From the NCBI GenBank assembly GCA_043749095.1, contig JAYVEB010000073.1:1-16157 (forward strand): a stretch of 16,157 bases of DNA. Reading direction: 5' to 3'. The DNA comes from PBB1 sp043749095 (lineage in GTDB: Bacteria > Pseudomonadota > Gammaproteobacteria > Burkholderiales > Burkholderiaceae_C). The notes under the pieces are model-generated. The model saw only the letters and a list, made by a program, of their open reading frames with translations. It made no database searches and had not been told where the DNA came from. The position numbers and the translations under genes were made by a program. This document shows positions 1 through 13,247 of this stretch, in pieces. Numbering within the stretch: position 1 is the stretch's first letter; the number at the start of each line of letters is the position of its first letter.

Positions 1-291
1 GGCCATGGCTTGCTTCGCGGCGCGCCGCTGCAGGGCGGGGTCGGCGCCCTTCCCTCGCTCTGTGCGTGCCGCATCCCACTTGGCGACGGCCAGCGCGAAG
101 CCCAGGTCCGGCCATTCGCCGAACTTGACCTGCTTCATTTGACCTGCAGTTCCCGGTGCCGCATAGCGGTACACCCAGCTGCGTTTCGTCGCGCTTGCGA
201 CGAGGCGCAGGCCCGGCTGCTCCTGAAACGTCAGGTGCTCGCCGGGTGCCAGCGACTTCGCCTCGTTTGCGTTGAATGTGACGACAATCAT
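1..291 (-). CDS. Tyrosine-type integrase, N-terminal part (Arm DNA-binding/DUF4102 domain), cut by window edge
   Basis: This is the 5' end (97 codons) of a leftward gene whose remainder lies outside the window. The start ATG (complement of 289-291) is preceded at good spacing by an AGGAG ribosome binding site. The peptide has the typical pattern of the N-terminal arm-binding domain of island and P4-type integrases: LTFQEQPGLRLVAS, then a W-x-YRY strand, a basic QVKFGEWPDLG turn, and an A-R-x-x-GADPALQRR helix. In that family the domain binds arm-type repeats, while the catalytic R-H-R-Y domain lies further C-terminal and cannot be seen here. The gene points away from mutS, so its upstream DNA (292-463) is where the attachment region would be expected. 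Whether the integrase is intact is unknown. Assignment is by recognition of the domain pattern. Confidence 0.82.
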   Translation of the reverse strand, partial: MIVVTFNANEAKSLAPGEHLTFQEQPGLRLVASATKRSWVYRYAAPGTAGQMKQVKFGEWPDLGFALAVAKWDAARTERGKGADPALQRRAAKQAMA

Positions 292-325
292 GTGGCTCTC
301 CTGTTGAGCTGCAGCGCTCTCGAAT

Positions 326-355
326 TGTCGGGAAAACCTACGGACAAGCCCGACA
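326..355. promoter_or_regulatory. Inverted repeat upstream of the integrase, operator-like
   Basis: TGTCGGG at 326-332 is the exact reverse complement of CCCGACA at 349-355, with a 16-bp spacer that contains one of the AAAAnCTACGG repeats. The centre lies about 50 bp upstream of the integrase start, a usual place for an operator. The spacer is too long for a tyrosine-recombinase core site. It could also be chance. Confidence 0.3.
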
Positions 356-383
356 GATCGAAAAGCTACGGCAAAAGCTACGG
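333..383. repeat. Three short direct repeats upstream of the integrase, possible arm-type sites
   Basis: AAAAGCTACGG occurs exactly at 361-371 and again at 373-383, 12 bases apart. A one-mismatch copy, AAAACCTACGG, lies at 333-343. They sit 42-94 bp upstream of the integrase start codon. Tyrosine recombinases with an N-terminal arm domain bind repeats of about this size and position, so integrase or excisionase binding is a reasonable inference. The repeats are seen directly; the function is not shown. Confidence 0.55.
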
Positions 384-398
384 TAAATTTAAGGCGCA

Positions 399-427
399 TT
401 GAATCGACACGGCACGTTGTGTATACC
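399..427 (+). promoter_or_regulatory. Candidate sigma-70 promoter for mutS
   Basis: TTGAAT (399-404) and TATACC (422-427) are separated by 17 bp, each matching the sigma-70 consensus at 4 of 6 positions. Transcription would begin near 434, about 30 bases before the mutS start codon. This is the best pair I see between the integrase and mutS. Confidence 0.35.
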
Positions 428-463
428 GATCGACCTAGAACACAATGAATTTAAGTATCTGAT

Positions 464-3129
<2,666 letters not shown>

Positions 3130-3133
<4 letters not shown>

Positions 3134-3984
3134 CCTATTGCGTAGGCATCAAACTGGACGCGGGGTTGGTCTTCCTGTCCGACTCGCGCACCAATGCCGG
3201 TCTCGACCAGATCAGCACCTTCCGCAAGATGATCGTCTACGAGCGGCAGGGCGACCGCTTCATGGTGATGCTGTCGGCAGGCAACCTGTCGATCAGCCAG
3301 TCGGTGCGCGAGATCCTGCAGGTCGAGAAGATCGACAACGGAGACGAAGCGCCGATCACCATCTGGAACGCGACCAGCATGTTCGACGCGGTGCGCGTGC
3401 TCGGCAGCGCGGTGCGCCGCGTCTACGACCAGGACGGCAAGTCACTGAAGGCCGCGGGCGTCGACTTCAACGCGTCGATGATCTTTGGCGGGCAGATCAA
3501 GGGCGAGGGGATGCGCCTGTTCCTGGTCTATTCCGCCGGCAACTTCATCGAAGCCACCCGCGAGACCTGCTACTTCCAGGCTGGCGAATCGAAATACGGT
3601 AAGCCGGTGCTCGACCGGATGATCTCGCCGACCACGCCGCTGGACGAGGCCTCGAAATGCGCGCTGGTGTCGATGGACTCGACGCTGAAGTCGAACCTGT
3701 CAGTCGGCCTGCCACTGGATTTGCTGGTCTACCAGAACGACGCGCTGAAATGCGACCAGACCGTCTGCATCGACGAGCAGAACCCGTATTTCCAGATGAT
3801 CCGGGGGTCTTGGGGAAACAAGCTGCGCGAGGTGTTCGAATCGCTCGAAGACCCACAGTGGACCGCTGGCAGCACGGCAGCGGCCGCCGCGGCGGCCGCG
3901 GCGGCCGATCATCCCCTGTGCGCGGGATCCACCCGCTACGAGCCGATGCGCAAGATCACCCACCCGGGCGAGAAGATCGTCTGA
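3130..3984 (+). CDS. Anbu-type proteasome-like peptidase (proteasome-type protease, COG3484)
   Basis: Anbu is a bacterial N-terminal-nucleophile peptidase related to HslV and proteasome beta subunits; its substrates are unknown. The 284-residue protein begins MTYCVGIKL. Removal of Met would expose Thr as nucleophile, and the partners D18 (in SDSRT) and K33 (in TFRKM) match the proteasomal Thr1/Asp17/Lys33 triad. The body continues with LSAGNLSISQSV and a SMDSTLKSNLSVGLPLD segment typical of the family. The C-terminus carries ten consecutive alanines (A250-A259) and a basic tail, making it somewhat longer than I expect for Anbu. The start overlaps the mutS stop as ATGA, implying translational coupling. 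The genes that often accompany Anbu (ATP-grasp, alpha-E, transglutaminase-like) are not adjacent. A role in mismatch repair is not implied by the sequence. Confidence 0.88.
3877..3906 (+). repeat. Poly-alanine coding tract in Anbu C-terminus
   Basis: Ten alanine codons in a row, a mixture of one GCA with GCG and GCC, give a near-pure G+C stretch of 30 bp with overlapping GCGGCC palindromes. It lies between the catalytic domain and a short C-terminal tail. Mixed codons argue against very recent slippage of a single triplet. Confidence 0.85.
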
Positions 3985-4008
3985 AGCAGCCGCTCAAAAC
4001 GCCCCTCC

Positions 4009-4014
4009 TATAAT
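4009..4014 (+). promoter_or_regulatory. Candidate -10 element for pyrG
   Basis: A perfect TATAAT lies in the 75-bp gap between Anbu and pyrG, in otherwise GC-rich DNA. I see no good -35 hexamer 16-18 bp upstream, so either the -35 is weak or an activator helps. A start near 4020 would give a leader of about 40 nt beginning in a TTTTCCC pyrimidine run. Confidence 0.55.
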
Positions 4015-4029
4015 CATCTTTTCCCACCA

Positions 4030-4053
4030 CAGCAGCGTGCAAATCCGCTGCTG
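4030..4053 (+). promoter_or_regulatory. Hairpin in the pyrG leader next to the start codon
   Basis: CAGCAGCG (4030-4037) and CGCTGCTG (4046-4053) are perfect reverse complements with an 8-nt loop. The right arm ends 6 nt before the pyrG ATG, where a ribosome binding site would normally sit, and no clear Shine-Dalgarno sequence is visible. No T-run follows, so it is not a terminator. A role in tuning translation is inferred. Confidence 0.5.
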
Positions 4054-4059
4054 AAAGCA

Positions 4060-5735
<1,676 letters not shown>

Positions 5736-5739
<4 letters not shown>

Positions 5740-6593
5740 AACTGTGCGGCTATGAGGTCGGCCTGACGCAACCCTTTTTCCTGATCGCCGGCCCCTGCGT
5801 CGTCGAATCCGAACAACTGCAGATCGATGTGGCGGGCGCGCTGAAGGAGATGACCTCTGCGCTGGGCATCCCCTTCATCTTCAAGAGCAGCTACGACAAG
5901 GCCAACCGCTCCAGCGGCAACACCTTCCGCGGTCCGGGCCTGGAGCGTGGGCTGGAGATCCTGGCCAAGGTCAAGCGCGAACTCGGCGTGCCGCTGTTGA
6001 CCGATGTGCACGACACCCTGCAGATCGCATCGGTCGCGTCCGTTGTCGACGTGCTGCAGACGCCGGCCTTCCTGTGCCGCCAGACCGATTTCATCCGCGC
6101 GGTCGCACAGTCGGGCAAGCCGGTGAACATCAAGAAGGGGCAGTTCCTGGCGCCCCACGACATGAAGAATGTCATCGACAAGGCCCGCGCCGCCGCCCGC
6201 GACAAGGGCCTGCCGGAAGACAGCTTCATGGCCTGTGAACGCGGCGTGAGCTTCGGCTACAACAACCTGGTCAGCGACATGCGGTCGCTGGCCATCATGC
6301 GCGAGACCGGCGCGCCGGTGGTCTTCGACGCGACGCATTCGGTGCAGCTGCCGGGTGGCCAGGGCACTAGTTCGGGTGGCCAGCGCGAGTTTGTGCCGGT
6401 GCTGGCGCGCGCCGCCATCGCGGTCGGTGTGGCCGGGTTGTTCATGGAAACCCATCCCGATCCGATGAACGCGATGAGCGACGGCCCGAACGCGGTGCCG
6501 CTGAAACGCATGCGCGCACTGCTCGAACAGCTGGTGTCGCTGGACCGCGTGGTCAAGCAGCAGCCCCTGCTCGAGAACGATTTCGGTTGCTGA
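5736..6593 (+). CDS. kdsA: 3-deoxy-8-phosphooctulonate synthase (KDO-8-P synthase), metal-dependent class
   Basis: KdsA condenses phosphoenolpyruvate with D-arabinose 5-phosphate to make KDO 8-phosphate for the inner core of lipopolysaccharide. The protein has 285 residues (E. coli 284), with KSSYDKANRSS, RGPGLE, DVHD, AFLCRQTD and KKGQFLAP motifs. The metal ligands known from the Aquifex-type enzyme are present: C21 in IAGPC, H201 in DATHSVQLPGG, E238 in METHPDP and D249 in MSDGPNA. The 37- and 11-residue spacings between the last three are retained. E. coli KdsA has Asn at the Cys position and needs no metal, so this one is predicted to be metal-dependent. The start at 5736 is chosen for the ATGA overlap with pyrG and for family length; a longer reading from 5595 would lie inside pyrG. 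Confidence 0.97.
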
Positions 6594-6649
6594 ACGAGCC
6601 CCGTTCTACAGCCACGCCCTTTTCCAATTTTCCATTCTGAGGACGCTAC

Positions 6650-7936
6650 ATGAGTGCGATCGTTGACATCGTCGGCCGAGAGATTCTGGACAGCCGGGGC
6701 AACCCGACCGTCGAATGCGATGTGCTGCTCGAGTCGGGCGTGATGGGCCGCGCTGCGGTGCCGTCGGGCGCGTCGACCGGCTCGCGCGAAGCGATCGAGC
6801 TGCGTGATGGCGATGCCAAGCGCTACGGGGGCAAGGGCGTGATGCGCGCGGTGCAACACGTCAACACCGAGATCAGCGAAGCCGTGCTCGGGCTCGATGC
6901 CAGCGAGCAGGCTTTCCTTGACCGCACGCTGATCGACCTCGACGGCACTGACAACAAGTGCCGCCTTGGCGCCAACGCGATGCTGGCCGTCAGCATGGCG
7001 GTCGCGCGCGCCGCGGCGGAAGAAAGCGGCTTGCCGCTGTACCGCTATTTCGGCGGCTCCGGCGCGATGCAACTGCCGGTGCCGATGATGAACGTGATCA
7101 ATGGCGGCGCTCACGCCAACAACTCGCTGGACCTGCAGGAGTTGATGATCATCCCGGTGGGCGCGCCGAGCTTCCGCGAAGCGGTGCGCTGGGGTGCCGA
7201 AACCTTCCATGCGCTCAAAAAGATCCTGCACGACCAGGGCATCAGCACCGCGGTCGGCGACGAAGGCGGCTTCGCACCCAGCGTGGCCAGCCACGAGGCG
7301 GCGATCCAGATGATCCTGGCCGCGATCGACAAGGCCGGCTACACCGCAGGCGAGCAGATTTCAATCGGCCTGGACTGCGCGGCCAGCGAGTTCTACAAGG
7401 ACGGCCAGTACGTGCTGGAAGGCGAAGGCGGCCTGAAGCTGTCGGCCGAAGCCTGGACCGACATGCTGGCGAGCTGGGTCGACAAGTACCCGATCATCAG
7501 CATCGAAGACGGCATGCACGAAGGCGACTGGGATGGGTGGAAGCACCTGACCGAGCGCCTCGGCAGCAAGGTGCAACTGGTCGGCGACGACCTGTTCGTC
7601 ACCAACACGAAGATATTGAAGGAAGGCATCGACAAGCGCATCGCGAACTCGATCCTGATCAAGATCAACCAGATCGGCACGCTGACCGAGACCTTCGCCG
7701 CCATCGAGATGGCCAAGCGCGCCAACTACACCGCCGTGATCAGCCACCGTTCGGGCGAGACGGAAGATTCGACGATCGCCGACATCGCGGTGGGCACCAA
7801 CGCCGGCCAGATCAAGACCGGCTCGATGAGCCGCAGCGACCGCATCGCGAAGTACAACCAGCTGCTGCGCATCGAGGAAGACCTGGGCGACGTCGCCACC
7901 TATCCTGGCCGCAGCGCGTTCTACAACCTGCGCTGA
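6650..7936 (+). CDS. eno: Enolase (phosphopyruvate hydratase)
   Basis: Enolase interconverts 2-phosphoglycerate and phosphoenolpyruvate in glycolysis and gluconeogenesis, and in many bacteria is also part of the RNA degradosome. The protein has 428 residues, the usual size. Family motifs are GREILDSRGNPTVE at the N-terminus, the catalytic acid region VGDEGGFAP (E205), the general base K338 in ILIKINQIGTLTE, and the SHRSGETED loop from S365. A GAGGA ribosome binding site at 6639-6643 lies 6 nt before the ATG. It follows kdsA after 56 bp and precedes ftsB by 45 bp. The pyrG-(kdsA)-eno-ftsB order is common in proteobacteria. Its product PEP is a substrate of the neighbouring KdsA. Confidence 0.98.
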   Translation: MSAIVDIVGREILDSRGNPTVECDVLLESGVMGRAAVPSGASTGSREAIELRDGDAKRYGGKGVMRAVQHVNTEISEAVLGLDASEQAFLDRTLIDLDGTDNKCRLGANAMLAVSMAVARAAAEESGLPLYRYFGGSGAMQLPVPMMNVINGGAHANNSLDLQELMIIPVGAPSFREAVRWGAETFHALKKILHDQGISTAVGDEGGFAPSVASHEAAIQMILAAIDKAGYTAGEQISIGLDCAASEFYKDGQYVLEGEGGLKLSAEAWTDMLASWVDKYPIISIEDGMHEGDWDGWKHLTERLGSKVQLVGDDLFVTNTKILKEGIDKRIANSILIKINQIGTLTETFAAIEMAKRANYTAVISHRSGETEDSTIADIAVGTNAGQIKTGSMSRSDRIAKYNQLLRIEEDLGDVATYPGRSAFYNLR

Positions 7937-7981
7937 CGCGGCACTTCACCTTTTGCACCGCACTGCATCGATCGGCACACC

Positions 7982-8260
7982 GTGCGCTTCATCCGATTGG
8001 CCCTGATCACGCTGCTGGTGCTGGTGCACGCGCAGCTGTGGTTCGGCAACTCGGGGCTGCCACGGGTGCTCGACCTGCAGGCCCAGCTGGATACGCAACG
8101 GGCCACCAACGAGGTCGCCAAGCACCGCAACGAACAGCTCGCCGCCGAAGTCAGCGACCTGAAGGGAGGCCTGGAGATGGTCGAGGAAAAAGCCCGCTAC
8201 GACCTCGGCATGGTCAAGCCCGACGAGATCCTGGTGCAGTGGAGCGTGTCGGCGAAGTAG
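7982..8260 (+). CDS. ftsB: Cell division protein FtsB
   Basis: FtsB is a small bitopic inner-membrane protein that forms the FtsQLB complex and helps activate septal peptidoglycan synthesis. The 92-residue product has a short cytoplasmic N-terminus (MRFIR), one membrane segment at about 5-21, and a periplasmic coiled coil at about 30-68 rich in Q, E, K and L. It then has the conserved MVEEKARYDLGMVKPDEILVQ segment, here read at about 70-87. The start is GTG at 7982, giving the normal topology and length. No strong ribosome binding site is visible, so translation may depend on the enolase message just upstream. Position after eno supports the call. Confidence 0.95.
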   Translation: MRFIRLALITLLVLVHAQLWFGNSGLPRVLDLQAQLDTQRATNEVAKHRNEQLAAEVSDLKGGLEMVEEKARYDLGMVKPDEILVQWSVSAK

Positions 8261-8284
8261 CCGCACCACGCGCATGAATCCGCA

Positions 8285-8306
8285 GCCCGAGGCGACGGGC
8301 TCGGGC
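8285..8306. terminator. Possible hairpin between convergent ftsB and hslO
   Basis: GCCCGAG (8285-8291) pairs with CTCGGGC (8300-8306) across an 8-nt loop in the 54-bp gap between two converging genes. No T-run follows on either strand, so as an intrinsic terminator it is weak. It may only protect message ends. Confidence 0.35.
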
Positions 8307-8314
8307 AGAAGGAC

Positions 8315-9283
8315 TCAGTTGATCGACGCCGAACCCGGCGCCTGCTGCGGCGTTGGCGTGAACAGCTCGCCGACATCGACGGCATCGAAGTGGTACTTGA
8401 TGCCGCAGAAGTCGCAACCGATCTCGACGCGGCCCTGCTCGACGACGATGTCGTCGACCTCGGGCCGGCCGAGGCTGATCAGCATCCGCCCCACCCGCTC
8501 GCGCGAGCAGGTGCAAGCGAAGCGCGGGCCGGCTTCGCCGGTCTGCGGCGGAAAGCGTCTCAGGGTCTCTTCCCAGAACAGGCGGCGCAGCAGCGTGTCG
8601 GCGTCGAGCGTCAGCAACTCATCTCGCGTCAGCGTCGAGGCCAGCATCGCCAGGCGCTTGTAGTCCTCGTTGCGGCCGATCTCGTCCTCGTCGCGCTGGC
8701 CCAGGTTGGCGGCACCCTCCACCGGCACGCGCTGGATCAGCAGGCCGGCGGCGGTCTCGTCGTTGGCAGCCAGGATCAGGCAGGTGTCGAGCTGTTCAGA
8801 CTGCAGCATGTAGTGCTCGAGCACCTCGCTGATCTTCTGCAGCGGCTCGCGCTGGTCGCCATGCAACGAGACCACGCCCTGGTAAGGCGTCTGGCCGGGG
8901 AACTTGGTCTTCGGGTCGAGCGTGATCGCGCAACGGCCCTGGCCGTGCACGTTCAGCATCGCCTCGACCTGCGCGTGGGGCACCACCTCGCCCACCACCT
9001 TGGCGGTGACGCGGAAGGCCAGATCGCTCTGCACCTCGACCACCGCCAGCTTGACCGGCCCGTCGCCATAGACCTGCAGCACCAGTGCGCCATCGAACTT
9101 GATGCTGGACTGCATCAGCGCGCCGGCCGCCGCCATCTCGCCCAGCAGCACGCGCACCGGCTCGGGGAAGGCATCGTTCGAGGCGGCGCGGCGCTGCAGC
9201 ACCTCGCGCCAGCTGTCGGTCAGCCGCACCAGCATGCCGCGCACCGGCAGGCCTTCGAAAATGAATTTGTGCAGTTCGCTCAT
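8315..9283 (-). CDS. hslO: Redox-regulated chaperone Hsp33
   Basis: Hsp33 is a cytosolic holdase switched on by oxidation and unfolding, which protects proteins during hypochlorite or peroxide stress. The 322-residue protein starts MSELHKFIFEGLPVRG. This start is preferred over a longer reading that would overlap the upstream gene, and it leaves a 10-bp gap to that gene. The zinc redox switch is complete: C257-x-C259 in FACTCSRERV and C290-x-x-C293 in GCDFCGIKYHF, the four thiols that hold Zn when reduced. The DETAAGLLIQRVP and GQTPYQGVV segments also match the family. A short Pro/Ala/Ser-rich tail follows the zinc domain. It is the second gene of a two-gene leftward operon behind the gamma carbonic anhydrase. 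Confidence 0.96.
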   Translation of the reverse strand: MSELHKFIFEGLPVRGMLVRLTDSWREVLQRRAASNDAFPEPVRVLLGEMAAAGALMQSSIKFDGALVLQVYGDGPVKLAVVEVQSDLAFRVTAKVVGEVVPHAQVEAMLNVHGQGRCAITLDPKTKFPGQTPYQGVVSLHGDQREPLQKISEVLEHYMLQSEQLDTCLILAANDETAAGLLIQRVPVEGAANLGQRDEDEIGRNEDYKRLAMLASTLTRDELLTLDADTLLRRLFWEETLRRFPPQTGEAGPRFACTCSRERVGRMLISLGRPEVDDIVVEQGRVEIGCDFCGIKYHFDAVDVGELFTPTPQQAPGSASIN

Positions 9284-9293
9284 CAGTAGCCGT

Positions 9294-9818
9294 TCAATCA
9301 ATGCGAACCAGTTCGGTCCTGAAGCGCTCGGCCTTGGCCACATAGCCGGCGGCGCTGCGCGCCAAGCCTTCGAGTTGCTCGGGCGTCAACGGGCGCACCG
9401 CCCTGGCAGGCGCACCGATGATCAGCCAGCCGTCCTCGAACTGCTTGCCTTCGGTGACCACCGCGCCCGCGCCGACCAGACACGACTTGCCGATGCGCGC
9501 GCCGTTCAGCACGATGGCCTGAATGCCGATCAGCGAACCGTCACCGACGGTGCAGCCATGCAGCATCGCCTGGTGGCCGACGGTCACATCATCACCCAGC
9601 GTCAACGGCTGCCCCGCATCGGAATGCAGCACCGCACCGTCCTGGATGTTGGTGCGCGTGCCGATCTGCAGACGGGTGTTGTCGCCCCGCAGCACCGCGC
9701 CGAACCAAACGCTGGCGCCCTCGGCCAGCGCCACATCGCCGATGACCTGTGCGCTGTCGGCGACCCAGGCACTGGCGGCGATCGATGGATGCACATCGCC
9801 CAAACGGTAAACAGCCAC
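9294..9818 (-). CDS. Gamma-class carbonic anhydrase family protein (YrdA/PaaY-like hexapeptide repeat)
   Basis: This is a 174-residue left-handed beta-helix protein of the gamma carbonic anhydrase family, with repeated hexapeptides such as AQVIGDV and LTLGDDVTVG. Three metal-ligand histidines are present: H65 (AVLHSD), H82 (VGHQ) and H87 (MLHGC). The R44-G-D46-N47 and Q59-D60 signatures are also present. Catalysis of CO2 hydration is possible, but many members of this branch have weak or unknown activity. The start is GTG at 9818, because a strong GAGGAG lies 7 nt upstream and the protein then begins MAVYRLGDVHPS as in relatives. The longer reading to 10037 runs into the divergent ferritin-like gene. 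It overlaps nothing and is followed by hslO after 10 bp. Confidence 0.9.
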   Translation of the reverse strand: MAVYRLGDVHPSIAASAWVADSAQVIGDVALAEGASVWFGAVLRGDNTRLQIGTRTNIQDGAVLHSDAGQPLTLGDDVTVGHQAMLHGCTVGDGSLIGIQAIVLNGARIGKSCLVGAGAVVTEGKQFEDGWLIIGAPARAVRPLTPEQLEGLARSAAGYVAKAERFRTELVRID

Positions 9819-9856
9819 GGATGCACTCCTCTGCGGTGAAGCACACAATTCTAAGG

Positions 9857-10681
9857 ATGACCCCTCTTCTCGATGAACCTGCCCACGCCCTGTGCTTGCG
9901 ATCTCGTGCGCTGGTCTGGTGGGCCGAGTGTGACCCGGCCACCAAGGCCCAGGGCACGCGTGCGCTGTGGGCGGATCGCGATGTGCATCCGCTGGGCCCG
10001 ACGCAGCGGGTCGACTTGACGCCAGTGATTGCGTCATCGCCCGGTCGTCCCGTGCGACCCGCGCTGGTGCCGCCGAAGGACGTGCCGTCGCGCACGCCGT
10101 TCACCGTCGAAGGCCGCGCCGCACTGCTGCATGCGATTGCACACATCGAGTTCAATGCGATCAACCTGGCGCTGGATGCCGTCTGGCGCTTCGACGGCAT
10201 GCCGCCCTCGTTTTATCGGGATTGGTTGAGCGTCGCCAGCGAGGAGGCTCATCACTTCAGCCTGCTGCGCGAGCACCTGCAAAGCCTGGGCTTCGACTAC
10301 GGTGACTTCGACGCGCATGACGGGCTGTGGCTGATGACCCAGCGCACCTCGACCGACGTGGTCGCGCGGATGGCACTGGTGCCGCGCACGCTGGAAGCAC
10401 GGGGGCTTGATGCCACGCCGCCGCTGCAGGCGAAGTTCGAGCGCGCCGGTGACCAACGTGCGGTGGTGATCCTGGGCGTGATCCTGCGCGACGAGATCGG
10501 CCATGTCGCCATCGGCAACCACTGGTACCGGTGGCTGTGCGAACAGCAAGGACTCGACCCGGTGGCCCACTACGCCGTGCTCGCGCAGCAGCACCAGGCG
10601 CCGCGGCTGCGTGCACCGTTCAACTTCGAGGCGCGCCGTGCGGCCGGATTCACCGACGAGGAAATGGCTGCGCTGGGGTGA
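9857..10681 (+). CDS. Ferritin-like domain protein, DUF455 family (COG2833)
   Basis: The product is a 274-residue, mostly helical protein of the DUF455 family, whose function is not established. Candidate di-iron ligands form the ferritin-like pattern: E98 in AIAHIEFNAI, E129/E130 with H132/H133 in SEEAHH, and E213 with H216 in RDEIGH. The N-terminus (MTPLLDEPAHALCLRSRAL) and the C-terminal APFNFEARRAAGF segment are typical of the family. The ATG at 9857 matches the family start. AAGG abuts it directly, so a normal Shine-Dalgarno spacing is lacking. An in-frame ATG at 9821 is possible but would leave only 2 bp to the divergent carbonic anhydrase start. A strong terminator follows. Relation to the tRNA hydroxylase MiaE is only at the fold level. 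Confidence 0.85.
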   Translation: MTPLLDEPAHALCLRSRALVWWAECDPATKAQGTRALWADRDVHPLGPTQRVDLTPVIASSPGRPVRPALVPPKDVPSRTPFTVEGRAALLHAIAHIEFNAINLALDAVWRFDGMPPSFYRDWLSVASEEAHHFSLLREHLQSLGFDYGDFDAHDGLWLMTQRTSTDVVARMALVPRTLEARGLDATPPLQAKFERAGDQRAVVILGVILRDEIGHVAIGNHWYRWLCEQQGLDPVAHYAVLAQQHQAPRLRAPFNFEARRAAGFTDEEMAALG

Positions 10682-10731
10682 CACGGGTCACGCCCATGGC
10701 ACTCGCTGACGGTTTGACGTTCAGCAGCATC

Positions 10732-10758
10732 ACGGCCGGTCGAGAGACCGGCCGTTTT

Positions 10759-10759
<1 letters not shown>
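10732..10759 (+). terminator. Intrinsic terminator after the DUF455 gene
   Basis: A perfect 10-bp stem, ACGGCCGGTC (10732-10741) with GACCGGCCGT (10746-10755), closes a GAGA tetraloop and runs into five T residues (10755-10759). This is a textbook rho-independent terminator for the rightward gene ending at 10681. The opposite strand has no T-run at the matching place, so it acts in one direction. Its T-run touches the stop codon of the convergent MscS gene. Confidence 0.93.
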
Positions 10760-12099
<1,340 letters not shown>

Positions 12100-12308
12100 G
12101 CGTGGGGCTCCGGCAGTTCATCGATGCTGGCCAGCACCCGCCGGACGCTCTGGAGTCGAGCAAGGTGTTGTGCATCGCGCGCCCAGGCGAGCCGCCTCAG
12201 AGGGCGGCGCGCCATGGCGCGGGCGCGGCAGTCGGGATGACTGAAGAAGGCGGTGGACATGCTGGTTCGAGAGATAAAGCCGCGGGCGCATCGGTTAACG
12301 TGTCGCTG

Positions 12309-13243
<935 letters not shown>

Positions 13244-13247
<4 letters not shown>

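Noticed and set aside
10..402. Rightward open frame of 130 codons at the left edge
   Set aside because: It is antisense to the integrase N-terminus, which has a recognisable domain and a good ribosome binding site; the rightward product has no family features.
6592..6606. Short inverted repeat GAACG-CGTTC at the kdsA stop
   Set aside because: Only 5 bp with a 5-nt loop and no T-run; too weak to call a terminator.
6958..8277. Rightward alternative-frame reading of 439 codons across eno and ftsB
   Set aside because: Arg-rich out-of-frame translation of eno; both eno and ftsB are clear in other frames.
12191..12208. GCCGCC/GGCGGC hairpin between the MscS and MoxR genes
   Set aside because: A 6-bp GC stem is common by chance at this base composition; nothing follows that suggests a terminator or riboswitch.
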